Below, in pieces: positions 36,401-43,620 of a stretch of DNA of 64,000 bases (the stretch's first letter is position 1; each line of letters opens with the position of its first letter). The position numbers and the translations under genes are program-made. The DNA is from Vibrio ostreae (GTDB taxonomy: Bacteria; Pseudomonadota; Gammaproteobacteria; Enterobacterales; Vibrionaceae). The stretch is taken from NCBI RefSeq assembly GCF_019226825.1, contig NZ_CP076642.1:1302001-1366000 (forward strand), read 5' to 3'. A model generated the notes under the pieces. The model searched no databases. It saw nothing but the letters and a program-made list of their open reading frames with translations, and was not told where the DNA came from.

Positions 36401-37734
36401 CTCTCTGGCAGGGTGCCGACATCGTAACCCTGGGTTTGTAACGATTGCAGGATTTGCCACAAACTGGCCGGGACATCGAGGTTATCGGCGCCGATATTGT
36501 GGCGACCTGGGGGGTGGTTATAGTAGATGATCGCGATCTTCTTATCGCGATTCTTTTTAACCTGCAACTGATGCCAGCGATGGACCCGTTGGCTGATGAG
36601 ATCAATGCCATCCTGCGCGCTGCTGATCGGTTGAATCCGAATGCCGCTGATGGCGTCATCCTGAATGTCACCCGCCGTTGCCACTACGATCGGCTGGCTG
36701 ACTCCCTGAATTTCCGGCATGGAAACCTGATAGTAGACTTTATCTGAGGCGAGGCCGTCGGACGAGTTAAGCCATTCCTGCTCAGTGCGGTCACGCAGCT
36801 TGAGGGCTTTGAGCACCGGTACATTCAGTTCAGATAATACCCGGGTTGCCTGCTCACGTCCTTCACCGCCACCGATAACGAAGTCTTGTAACATCACAAT
36901 CGCGGCCAGCGGCGCGCTGAGCGTTTTCAGGCTTTGCACTGCTTCAAGGCTAGGCGCGCCCCAACTGGCCAGAGCGACCAGACAATGCACGTCATCGTAA
37001 CGGCTGATAGTGTCACACAGATTCTGAAAGACCAGACGATCGCCCGGACGGTCAGAGCCTGAGTGATCGATAAGCGTGACCACGGCTTTGTCCGGACTCA
37101 GCTCCGGCAGCGTTTCTACATACTGACCCTGATACCACCATTGCAGGCGTGGCTGCGGTTGCGGCGGGTGAAGGGTGATGTTTCCGTCGACCTGATGACT
37201 CATCCAGCGCATCAGCTCAACGGTATTATGGACTCCGCCGGCCTGCCAGTAGGCGCGCGCGTCGAGCCAGTCGCGCTGTTTGGGATATTGCTGTTTTAAG
37301 CTCTTCAGCCAGGGTGACAGATCATCCCCCGGACGTGTGGCGGCTATTTCGGTCACTTCATCGCTATTCGCAAACGGACGCGCCCGCTCACTGTGGCTGA
37401 GCTGGATCAGACGGTGATCGCTGCTGAAAATCATCACCTGCGATGGCGAGTGGCGTTGGAGATCACTGGCGACTTCACTGACGGATGCACCAAACAGACC
37501 AATACCGACCATAGCATCGGCTTGTTTAAGGATCCGCTGTCTGTCGTCCGGGGACATTTCCAGCCATTGAGTATCTGAGCGGGCGATAATCGGGTTATCG
37601 TGCGCGGAGGAAAATTGCTGCGCTGCCTGGGCAATCGTCTCAGCATTACGCTGTGACACCAGCAGAAACAGAGTGGGGGACGCTACGGCCTGAGCCGTGA
37701 ACAACCCGAAAAATAACACAAATAGAAAACGCAT
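33418..37734 (-). CDS. CobN/ChlH-like chelatase subunit, exported and membrane-anchored
   Basis: A 1438-residue protein of the CobN/ChlH/BchH family, the metal-inserting subunit of cobalt and magnesium chelatases. CobN-type motifs include YYNHPPGRHNIGADNLDVPA, GPMGRLHAQ, HLGRHSTYEFLPHRSVGLAG, TPPLESTPLYDELLQLRQLI and ALHEP-type C-terminal segments such as WGWQVTNPSLVGNWAWEEVK. Unlike cytoplasmic CobN, it begins with a clear signal peptide (MRFLFVLFFGLFTAQAVA) and ends in a transmembrane helix near 1408-1425 with a basic tail, so the enzymatic part should be periplasmic. No AAA+ CobS/ChlI partner is present; ExbB-like and ExbD-like genes follow instead. A cobalamin riboswitch precedes it. I infer a role in corrinoid or cobalt handling outside the cytoplasm. 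Confidence 0.88.
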   Translation of the reverse strand: MRFLFVLFFGLFTAQAVASPTLFLLVSQRNAETIAQAAQQFSSAHDNPIIARSDTQWLEMSPDDRQRILKQADAMVGIGLFGASVSEVASDLQRHSPSQVMIFSSDHRLIQLSHSERARPFANSDEVTEIAATRPGDDLSPWLKSLKQQYPKQRDWLDARAYWQAGGVHNTVELMRWMSHQVDGNITLHPPQPQPRLQWWYQGQYVETLPELSPDKAVVTLIDHSGSDRPGDRLVFQNLCDTISRYDDVHCLVALASWGAPSLEAVQSLKTLSAPLAAIVMLQDFVIGGGEGREQATRVLSELNVPVLKALKLRDRTEQEWLNSSDGLASDKVYYQVSMPEIQGVSQPIVVATAGDIQDDAISGIRIQPISSAQDGIDLISQRVHRWHQLQVKKNRDKKIAIIYYNHPPGRHNIGADNLDVPASLWQILQSLQTQGYDVGTLPESQEALLDQIQQRGVNLPNDRAALDAMSSNILSMTAEQYQPYFASLPGEVQQEIIYGPMGRLHAQLKFNLEHKQTDFARQLLNSTIEEMFHLIEGVDHPGRARALALLNQLRDTYQQELESYSEQGWQQAQTIINALGKIGIEALGGWGQAPGNVMVHDGKMLLPGLQFGNIFIGPQPPRGWEVNEELLHANLAFPPPHQYLAFYHYLRDIFQADAMVHLGRHSTYEFLPHRSVGLAGDDYSRLIAADIPGVYPYIVDGVGEGIQAKRRGLAVMVDHLTPPLESTPLYDELLQLRQLIESYEANRDNQNQSLPKTLIKRIRDKVDTLDLRDELAQSMSAELAVMGISFEEVDDAMLVHEIGHYLTSLQEKFMPYGLHIFGKPWQDNAIEMMLASMSAKDGQPHQEWRDNLTDSPKQEMISLLAGLNGQFIKPGKGNDPIRSPESLPTGRNFYALDNSLIPSKVAWQIGQSMAQDARRSNPFQADKREAQVLWASDVVRDEGVMVAFALDMLGFEPVWNSRGLVTGLRSQALQPGRHRRDMVFTTSGLFRDLYAKQLHLLDQAVLLALDASADEIIAKYPALTEALNSALSPLGKLQRGGSESLQVNQVAAHWVEDTRAQISQGITAKQAAKLSTLRIFGDAPGSYGAGVNRLVERSGAWQQREELADVYLRRLGHAYTSDSYGLPAQETFKHVLSNVQNTYFGRSSNLYGLIDNNDAFDYLGGLSLAVESLSGQAPNNFVLNHADPENIITQPLSLALRQELRGRFLNPEWLQGLMKHGYAGARTMGSEFLEYLWGWQVTNPSLVGNWAWEEVKDVYLDDRYDIGIDEFLKQGHNVQVRTNMLAIMLVAINKGFWDASPQTIRDIATDFAQSVAEHGLPGSGHTKPDHPMMPWLEQYLQPKDWQALKSVLDQALQPEQKQQEQHSIKELTISQDNQPNEAPTAPQQSGDAEQQESQGETEIPDWYWLIGLLAVLTLVVAWRRNRHITLKMKGKMS

Positions 37735-38381
37735 TGTTACCTCAAGGAGAATAAACCTTAAGGCAAAGAAAACTGACTACTGACATTATGGGCGAAGCCA
37801 ATCATAAACCAGTACCAGGTCTTCCCGCCCGGTGTTGCTTGGTAAAATTTGAGCTTCAAGTATCTGACTTGTAACCAGGAACGCATTTTCAAAAGCAAAG
37901 TGACTGTTTAGAACAAGCGGCTGCTAAAAATGAATAACGCTCAATTGGCTGGCTATTTACAGTTGCGGGTACAGTGACGGAATTACACCATCTTCCTTGA
38001 TGCGGATGAGAATTTTGCATCCAGCTCGAAACGCGTAGTTATAGAGAGTTCTGATTGAAAGGTCAACACGGCTTGGCTGTGTGAATGGGTTTTATCGATT
38101 AATTAATATTTTTATCATTTTATATTGTTGTTATAAAGCTATGATTTTTATTTGTTCTGAATTATCTATGGGGGCTAATTTTTTTATCCACTCAAATAAA
38201 GAGGTTTCTTTCTGCTAGGCTTTTAACTCATAAAGTGCCTGCATCATTTCGGGCGCTGTCGCGATTAAGCACGACACAGGTACGCTAACTCTAAGTCTGA
38301 TAAATAGTACGCTGGACGCAGTTCGAATTAGCTTGGTTTCACTGTTGCGATGACTCATGGAAAACATGAGAGGTAAATCGT
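37735..38381. other. Intergenic region with the cobN leader and the flavoprotein promoter
   Basis: 647 bases between divergent genes. The minus-strand leader of the CobN-like gene holds a cobalamin riboswitch (about 37850-38020). The AT-rich centre near 38090-38180 probably holds its promoter. The plus-strand promoter of the flavoprotein should lie between 38200 and 38340. Confidence 0.65.
37850..38020 (-). promoter_or_regulatory. Cobalamin (AdoCbl) riboswitch
   Basis: On the minus strand, reading toward cobN: GGAAGATGGTGTAATTCCGT, then CACTGTACCCGCAACTGT, and 90 bases later AAGTCAGATACTT. The CCCGCNACTGT core and the downstream AGTCAGATAC segment are the conserved landmarks of the cobalamin riboswitch. 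It lies about 120 bases before the start, with the SD region in between, so it could repress the operon when B12 is plentiful. Secondary structure was not computed. Confidence 0.85.
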
Positions 38382-39767
38382 ATGAAAAACTTACAAAACT
38401 CAGAAATTGAGGCTTTTAAAAATCAATTTGGTGGTGAAGTTATTTTGCCGACCGATCCCGCCTTTGAAGAAGTTCGTCAAATCTGGAATGCCATGATTGA
38501 CCGTAAACCCGGTATCATCGCACGCTGCACATGTGCGGACGATGTGGTGTTGGCGGTTAATCTGGCCCGCGAGCACCAACTGTTATTGTCCGTGCGCGGT
38601 GGCGGCCACAATATTGCGGGTAATGCTGTGTGCGATGAAGGTCTGATGATTGATCTGTCGCTATTGAATCAGGTCGAAGTTGATCCCGATAAGCGTCTGG
38701 CGAGAGTCGGTCCGGGCTGCACCCTGGCTGATGTGGACGGGGCGACCCAGAAGCATGGGCTGGCAATGCCGGTCGGCATCAATTCCACTACCGGGATTGC
38801 CGGTTTAACCCTGGGTGGTGGATTCGGTTGGCTGAGCCGCAAGTATGGCATGACCATCGATAGTCTGGTCAGTGCTCACGTCGTCACTGCGGACGGGCGT
38901 CAGATCCTCGCCAGCGAAACAGAAAACAGCGACCTGTTTTGGGGGCTGCGCGGCGGCGGCGGTAACTTTGGCATCGTGACCCAGTTTGAGTTCAAACTGC
39001 ATCCGGTGGGGCCAAATGTATTGAGCGGCTTGATGGTATTCCCTTTTGCGCAGGCCAAATCGATTCTGACGCAGTTTGCCCGCTTTACCCAAACCGCGCC
39101 GGATGAACTGAGCGTGTGGATGGTGGCCCGTAAAGCACCGCCACTGCCGTTTTTATCCGAAGACGTGCATGGTAAGGAAATCATTGCTCTGGCGATGTGC
39201 TACGTCGGCGATCCGGCGGAAGGCGAAAAACTGATTGCGCCATTACGTCAGTTTGGTGATGTGCATGGTGAACATATTGGCGTGCAGCCATTCTGTGACT
39301 GGCAACAGGCGTTTGATCCCTTGCTGACGCCGGGGGCTCGCAATTATTGGAAATCACATAACTTTACTGAGCTAAGTGAAGGTGCGATTGATTGCGCGAT
39401 TGAGTATGCGGCCAGCCTGCCATCGCCGCAGTGCGAAATTTTTATTGCCTCACTGGGCTGTGCCACCGGACGCCCCGAACCGGATGCGATGGCATATTCC
39501 AGCCGTGATGCTAATTATGTACTCAATGTTCACGGTCGCTGGGATGCGAAAGAAGATGATGAAGCCTGTATTGAGTGGGCGCGTGAATTTTTCAGAAAAA
39601 GCAAACCATTTGCCAGTGGCGGGGCCTACATTAATTTTCTCACTCAGGATGAAGCCGACCGCACCGAATCCGCTTACGGACCGACCTTCAAGCGATTGCA
39701 GGCGATCAAGAAAAAATATGACCCGGATAATTTGTTCCGTATGAACCAGAATATCAAGCCCGCCTGA
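38382..39767 (+). CDS. FAD-linked oxidase of the PCMH/BBE family
   Basis: A 461-residue flavoprotein. The FAD-binding PCMH domain spans about 40-215: LLLSVRGGGHNIAGNAVCDE (His76 a candidate for covalent FAD linkage), then VGPGCTLADVDGATQ, and GIAGLTLGGGFGWLSRKYGM. The C-terminal BBE element (YDPDNLFRMNQNI) closes the fold. Such enzymes oxidise sugars, alkaloids or other alcohols and amines with oxygen. There is no signal peptide. The start ATG 38382 has GAGG about ten bases upstream. It is monocistronic; substrate unknown. Confidence 0.88.
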   Translation: MKNLQNSEIEAFKNQFGGEVILPTDPAFEEVRQIWNAMIDRKPGIIARCTCADDVVLAVNLAREHQLLLSVRGGGHNIAGNAVCDEGLMIDLSLLNQVEVDPDKRLARVGPGCTLADVDGATQKHGLAMPVGINSTTGIAGLTLGGGFGWLSRKYGMTIDSLVSAHVVTADGRQILASETENSDLFWGLRGGGGNFGIVTQFEFKLHPVGPNVLSGLMVFPFAQAKSILTQFARFTQTAPDELSVWMVARKAPPLPFLSEDVHGKEIIALAMCYVGDPAEGEKLIAPLRQFGDVHGEHIGVQPFCDWQQAFDPLLTPGARNYWKSHNFTELSEGAIDCAIEYAASLPSPQCEIFIASLGCATGRPEPDAMAYSSRDANYVLNVHGRWDAKEDDEACIEWAREFFRKSKPFASGGAYINFLTQDEADRTESAYGPTFKRLQAIKKKYDPDNLFRMNQNIKPA

Positions 39768-39789
39768 CGGCGGATCGGTCTATGCCACG

Positions 39790-40875
39790 CTAACGATGGA
39801 TCGCGACCGGGATGCGGCGCGGTCCGAAATTTTCGCGTGGCCCGGCAAAACGGCCGGGCAGCTGATGCCCGCAATGAAGGCAGTGCCCGGTGTCGTCGAG
39901 GGCATAATCACCAAGCTGATACCAGTCACGTTCAATCACCCGTTGATGGCATGCCGGGCAATAGGTGGCATCCGAGGCAGGATCATGTACGTTGCCGCAA
40001 TAGACAAAGTGCAGGCCGTGAGCAAGGGCGATAGCGCGGGCGCGCAGCAAGGTATCGAGCGGTGTTCTCGGCTTATTGCGCATTTTAAAGTCGGGATGAA
40101 AGGCGCTGAAATGCAAGGGGATATCCGGGCCGAGATGGTCGGCAATCCACTGACACATCGCATGCAGCTCCTGATCGCTGTCGTTTTCATCCGGGATCAG
40201 TAAGGTGGTGATTTCCAGCCACACATCCGTTTCTTGTTTCAGATAGAGCAGCGTATCGAGCACCGGTTGTAGATGGCCATGGCAGATCTTGTGATAGAAA
40301 TGCTCGCTGAAGCCTTTTAAATCGATATTAGCGGCGTCCATACAGCGATAAAACGCTTCTCTTGGCTGGTCACAGATATATCCGGCACTGACTGCCACGC
40401 TTTTCAGTCCGAGTTGGTGCGCGGCGAGCGCAGTATCCATGGCATACTCCATAAACACCACAGGATCGTTATAAGTAAACGCCAGACTTTTGCAGCCGTA
40501 TTTGAGTGCGGTTTGCGCCAGTTCCTCGGGCATCGCGGTATCGCAAAGGGTATCGAACTGGCGTGATTTGCTGATATCCCAGTTCTGACAAAACTGACAG
40601 CTGAGGTTACAACCAGCCGTCCCGAAACTCAGTACGCTGGATCCGGGATAAAAATGGTTGAGCGGTTTCTTTTCAATCGGATCAATACAGAAGCCGGATG
40701 AACGGCCGTAACTGGTCAGAACGATCTCGCCCTGGTGATGAATACGCACAAAGCAGGCGCCGCGTTTGCCCTCACGCAGGGTGCATTGGCGCGGGCAGAC
40801 ATCGCAGCATACCCGGCCATCGGCCAGTTTATGCCAGTAACGGGTCGGGAAATAGTCGGGTGGAGAACCTTGCAT
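39790..40875 (-). CDS. amrS: AmmeMemoRadiSam system radical SAM enzyme
   Basis: A 361-residue enzyme. The radical SAM cluster motif CNLSCQFC is at C89, C93 and C96. An N-terminal Cys-rich segment (CCDVCPRQCTLREGKRGAC) and a C-terminal CPACHQRVIERDWY with CLHCGHQL give extra metal sites. SAGYICDQPREAFYR and SAFHPDFKM are family features resembling pyruvate-formate-lyase activating enzyme. It is divergent from the MEMO and AMMECR1 genes. The three families co-occur widely as the AmmeMemoRadiSam set, whose reaction is not established. AmrS presumably provides the radical chemistry, with MEMO and AMMECR1 as partners or substrates. Confidence 0.93.
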   Translation of the reverse strand: MQGSPPDYFPTRYWHKLADGRVCCDVCPRQCTLREGKRGACFVRIHHQGEIVLTSYGRSSGFCIDPIEKKPLNHFYPGSSVLSFGTAGCNLSCQFCQNWDISKSRQFDTLCDTAMPEELAQTALKYGCKSLAFTYNDPVVFMEYAMDTALAAHQLGLKSVAVSAGYICDQPREAFYRCMDAANIDLKGFSEHFYHKICHGHLQPVLDTLLYLKQETDVWLEITTLLIPDENDSDQELHAMCQWIADHLGPDIPLHFSAFHPDFKMRNKPRTPLDTLLRARAIALAHGLHFVYCGNVHDPASDATYCPACHQRVIERDWYQLGDYALDDTGHCLHCGHQLPGRFAGPRENFGPRRIPVAIHR

Positions 40876-40948
40876 AACCGATACCTTCTGTCTGCTGCAT
40901 CATGACCTACACTGAAAGTATAGTTGATGGGATGTGGGCACAAAGCTA

Positions 40949-41764
40949 ATGAAGTATCGTGACGCCGCCGTGGCCGGAAAGTTTTATCCGAGCACCCCGA
41001 ATGAACTGAGACGTCAAATGACGCTCTATCTGGGCCATGAACCTGCCTCTGGACATCGGCAATACAATCAGCCTAAGGCGCTGATTGTTCCTCACGCCGG
41101 CTACTTTTATTCCGGTGAGGTGGCCGCACAGGCGTATCAGTGTCTGGCACCGTTTCGTTCGGTGATCACTCATGTTGTGTTGCTCGGCCCCAGTCATCAT
41201 GTCGCCTTGCAGGGCGCAGCTGTACCTGACAGTGATGTGTTTATCACGCCTTTAGGTGAGGTAAAGATTGATAAGGCAGGTGTTGAAATGTTATTGCAGC
41301 GGCAATTGGTGATTCAATCTGAGCGCGCTCATCATTGGGAGCATGCACTGGAAGTGCAACTGCCGTTTTTGCAGCATTGCCTTGCCAACTTTACTGTCTT
41401 GCCGTTGGTGGTCGGTCCGAGTGAGCCGACTAAGCTGAAACAAATACTGACGTTATCATCGTTAGGAGACCAGACGTTGATCGTGGTGAGCAGTGACCTG
41501 AGTCATTATCATCCTTATCAGGAGGCGCAGCGTATTGACGCCGATACGGTTGAGCGGGTGTCTGCCCTGAGTACGGATATTCATTCTCACCAGGCTTGTG
41601 GCTGCTATGCCATTAACGGCTTACTGGAATTGGCCCGAGATCAGGCCTGGCAGATTGAGTGTCTGGCTCAGACCAACTCAGGTGAGGTGATGGCAAAACG
41701 CAAGCATCGCGCTGTCAAGGCTGATGAGGAAGTGGTGGGCTATGCCAGTTTTGTCTTGTATTAA
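40949..41764 (+). CDS. amrB: AmmeMemoRadiSam system protein B (MEMO family)
   Basis: A 271-residue protein of the MEMO family, related to extradiol dioxygenases. Family signatures in order: DAAVAGKFYP, PHAGYFYSGEVAAQAY, LLGPSHHVALQGAAV, HHWEHALEVQLPFLQ, VVSSDLSHYHPY and HQACGCYAINGLLEL. The conserved His and Cys residues of the metal site are visible. ATG 40949 (MKYRDAAVAGK) is preferred to the upstream GTG 40934, which gives residues the family lacks. It overlaps the AMMECR1 gene and is divergent from amrS. Confidence 0.93.
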   Translation: MKYRDAAVAGKFYPSTPNELRRQMTLYLGHEPASGHRQYNQPKALIVPHAGYFYSGEVAAQAYQCLAPFRSVITHVVLLGPSHHVALQGAAVPDSDVFITPLGEVKIDKAGVEMLLQRQLVIQSERAHHWEHALEVQLPFLQHCLANFTVLPLVVGPSEPTKLKQILTLSSLGDQTLIVVSSDLSHYHPYQEAQRIDADTVERVSALSTDIHSHQACGCYAINGLLELARDQAWQIECLAQTNSGEVMAKRKHRAVKADEEVVGYASFVLY

Positions 41765-42332
41765 GCTCAGCGATGACGAGCGCCGGGCATTGCTCGATTT
41801 GGTGTGGCAGGTGTTGGAACAGGCGCTCGCTGGTCGGGGCTTTCAGCTGCCGAATGCGCCGCAAAGTGAAACCCTGAGCCAACCTGCCGCCAGCTTTGTT
41901 ACTCTGCATCACAACGGGCAACTGCGCGGCTGTATTGGTTCGTTGTCGGCCGATGAAGCGTTATGGAAAAACGTCTGTCACAATGCTTACGCCAGTGGAT
42001 TTAAAGACGCGCGCTTTGCGCCGCTGACAGTGCAAGACAAGGCGGGATTAAGCGTTGAGGTTTCAGTATTGTCTACGTTCACTCCCGTCGAAAATCTGGG
42101 TGAGGTTGAATTGTTGCAGCGGCTCAGGCCAGCCATCGATGGCTTATTGCTTGAAGATCAGCGTCATCGCGCCGTCTTCCTGCCCTCGGTATGGCAAGCC
42201 TTGCCCGAGCCCGATCAGTTCGTGGCCGCGTTAAAAGCCAAAGGTGGCTGGCCGCCGGGCTATTGGAGCAAGGACATCGACATCCATTTATTTGCGACCA
42301 CGGTCATCAGTGACAACGCAGGCTCGGTATAA
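41742..42332 (+). CDS. amrA: AmmeMemoRadiSam system protein A (AMMECR1 family)
   Basis: A protein of about 196 residues with the family's diagnostic QLRGCIGSLSADEALWKNV motif, followed by NAYASGFKDARFAPLTVQD, VEVSVLSTFTPVE and LLEDQRHRAVFLPSVW. ATG 41742 is chosen because 41724 would extend the overlap with the MEMO gene to 41 bases; either is possible. The Cys in LRGCIG is invariant in the family. Together with MEMO and the radical SAM enzyme it forms the conserved set; the human AMMECR1 gene has a homologous domain. Molecular function unknown. Confidence 0.93.
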   Translation: MPVLSCIKLSDDERRALLDLVWQVLEQALAGRGFQLPNAPQSETLSQPAASFVTLHHNGQLRGCIGSLSADEALWKNVCHNAYASGFKDARFAPLTVQDKAGLSVEVSVLSTFTPVENLGEVELLQRLRPAIDGLLLEDQRHRAVFLPSVWQALPEPDQFVAALKAKGGWPPGYWSKDIDIHLFATTVISDNAGSV

Positions 42333-42351
42333 ATTCGCTCGTGTTAACACC

Positions 42352-42837
42352 TTATGGTTTAGCACTCAGCCGGGTGAACTCATCCCAGATGGCCTGACAG
42401 TCTTCTCTTCCCTGAGTGACATGAATCATGTCGAAGGCCGATTTGTCCGAGCCATCAAGGTAATCACGCAGGTGTTGGTCGGAAAAGCCATGCGCGGCCG
42501 CATCACGGTGTGACGACGCGTAATAACAGGTTTTGATACCGGCCCACATCATCACCGCGACACACATCGGGCACGGCTCACAGGTGGCGTACATCACACA
42601 ATCGGACAGATCCAGGGTGTCGAGTTTTTTACACCCCTGTCGCACTGCGACCATTTCGGCATGGCCGGAAATATCGGTTTGTTCCAACACCGTATTGCCG
42701 ACCGCACAAATGACTTCACCGTTGCGTACTAATGTGGCGCCAAATGGGCCGCCGGTGCCTTTTCTCAAACCTTCGATGGTGGTATCGCAGGCGAGCTGAA
42801 AATATTGATCGAGATGGGTTGGCACCGTTTGACACAT
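42352..42837 (-). CDS. Nucleoside deaminase (guanine deaminase-like)
   Basis: A 161-residue zinc deaminase of the cytidine/tRNA-adenosine/guanine deaminase superfamily. The zinc and catalytic residues are in SGHAEMVAVRQ (His59, Glu61) and CEPCPMC (Cys89, Cys92). The C-terminal FSDQHLRDYLDG and 161-residue length resemble Bacillus GuaD more than TadA. It would convert guanine to xanthine or deaminate a related base. It is convergent with the AMMECR1 gene and probably monocistronic. Substrate assignment is tentative. Confidence 0.85.
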   Translation of the reverse strand: MCQTVPTHLDQYFQLACDTTIEGLRKGTGGPFGATLVRNGEVICAVGNTVLEQTDISGHAEMVAVRQGCKKLDTLDLSDCVMYATCEPCPMCVAVMMWAGIKTCYYASSHRDAAAHGFSDQHLRDYLDGSDKSAFDMIHVTQGREDCQAIWDEFTRLSAKP

Positions 42838-42929
42838 AATGATGATCCGCAGTTGTTAAGGAAAGTGAAGTCACGAATTATATAGGATGTCGTTCTAACA
42901 TGCTTTGCCACAAATCCGCTTGAACCCGC

Positions 42930-43516
42930 TTAAGGCGCAGGGTAGCGATTAATCACATTCTCCAGCGTCATAATGCCGAACATGATTTTTCTGACAAAGG
43001 ATTCGGAGCTGCCGACAAAATAAAAGTGTGGATGGCGTGACCAGATACGCTGTAACTTTTTATCCAACTTGGCCGCCTGAGCCAGAGATTCATTACGGGT
43101 TGGATTATTGCTGCTGATGTCTTTACCCGAAGCCGCGGCTGACTCAAAAAGATCACGGCGTCGTAGCGGGCGATCTCTTTCTCGAAAGTGGAGTTAACCT
43201 GCTTGAAGAAGTCACTTTCCGAATTGGGCCAATAGGCGAGGCCATCGAGAGAGCCACGATCACAGACTAATAAACGGTCCGGATACTGCAGTTTATGAAT
43301 ATCTTCCAGGTTTCTCTGCAGCTGAAAAATGGTTTTCTGCACCATTTTTATCGCCTGCTCGTTATTACAGCGGGTTACGCCGCCTGAAAACAGCAGCGTT
43401 GCCGCTTCGGGGACCACAACGATCTGCTTTCCCAGTTCGCGTCGAAACAGATCCAGAGCGGTGGTTTTACCGCCGCCAGGGCCTCCGGTTACTACCACTT
43501 GTAATGGCTTTTTCAT
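42930..43516 (-). pseudogene. AAA_28-family P-loop ATPase, frameshifted as read
   Basis: Frame 1 from ATG 43516 gives MKKPLQVVVTGGPGGGKTTA (Walker A), FRRELGKQIVVVPEAATLL and LLVCDRGSLDGLAYWP. It then shifts near 43146-43150 and stops early as an unrelated tail. In the alternative frame the sequence continues naturally: FESAAASGKDISSNN, then HPHFYFVGSSESFVRKIMFG, ending at 42930. Restoring one base in the A5 run (T5 on the coding strand) gives 195 residues with the family's full length. The AAA_28 family are small P-loop proteins resembling nicotinamide-riboside or thymidine kinases; function unknown. The break is probably a homopolymer error. Confidence 0.78.
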
Positions 43517-43620
43517 CAGTGCCTCGGTTGCGTTTTTGTGTTGTTTTAAGCATAGCCAAGAGCACCCAGGTAGGGCGGTAAAGATAGATGACTTAAAGTG
43601 AGCGAAAAGATCGTCGGTTA

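Noticed and set aside
33418..37734. Part of a complete aerobic cobalamin biosynthesis cluster
   Set aside because: No other cob/cbi genes are nearby, and the protein is exported; the partners are ExbB/ExbD-like.
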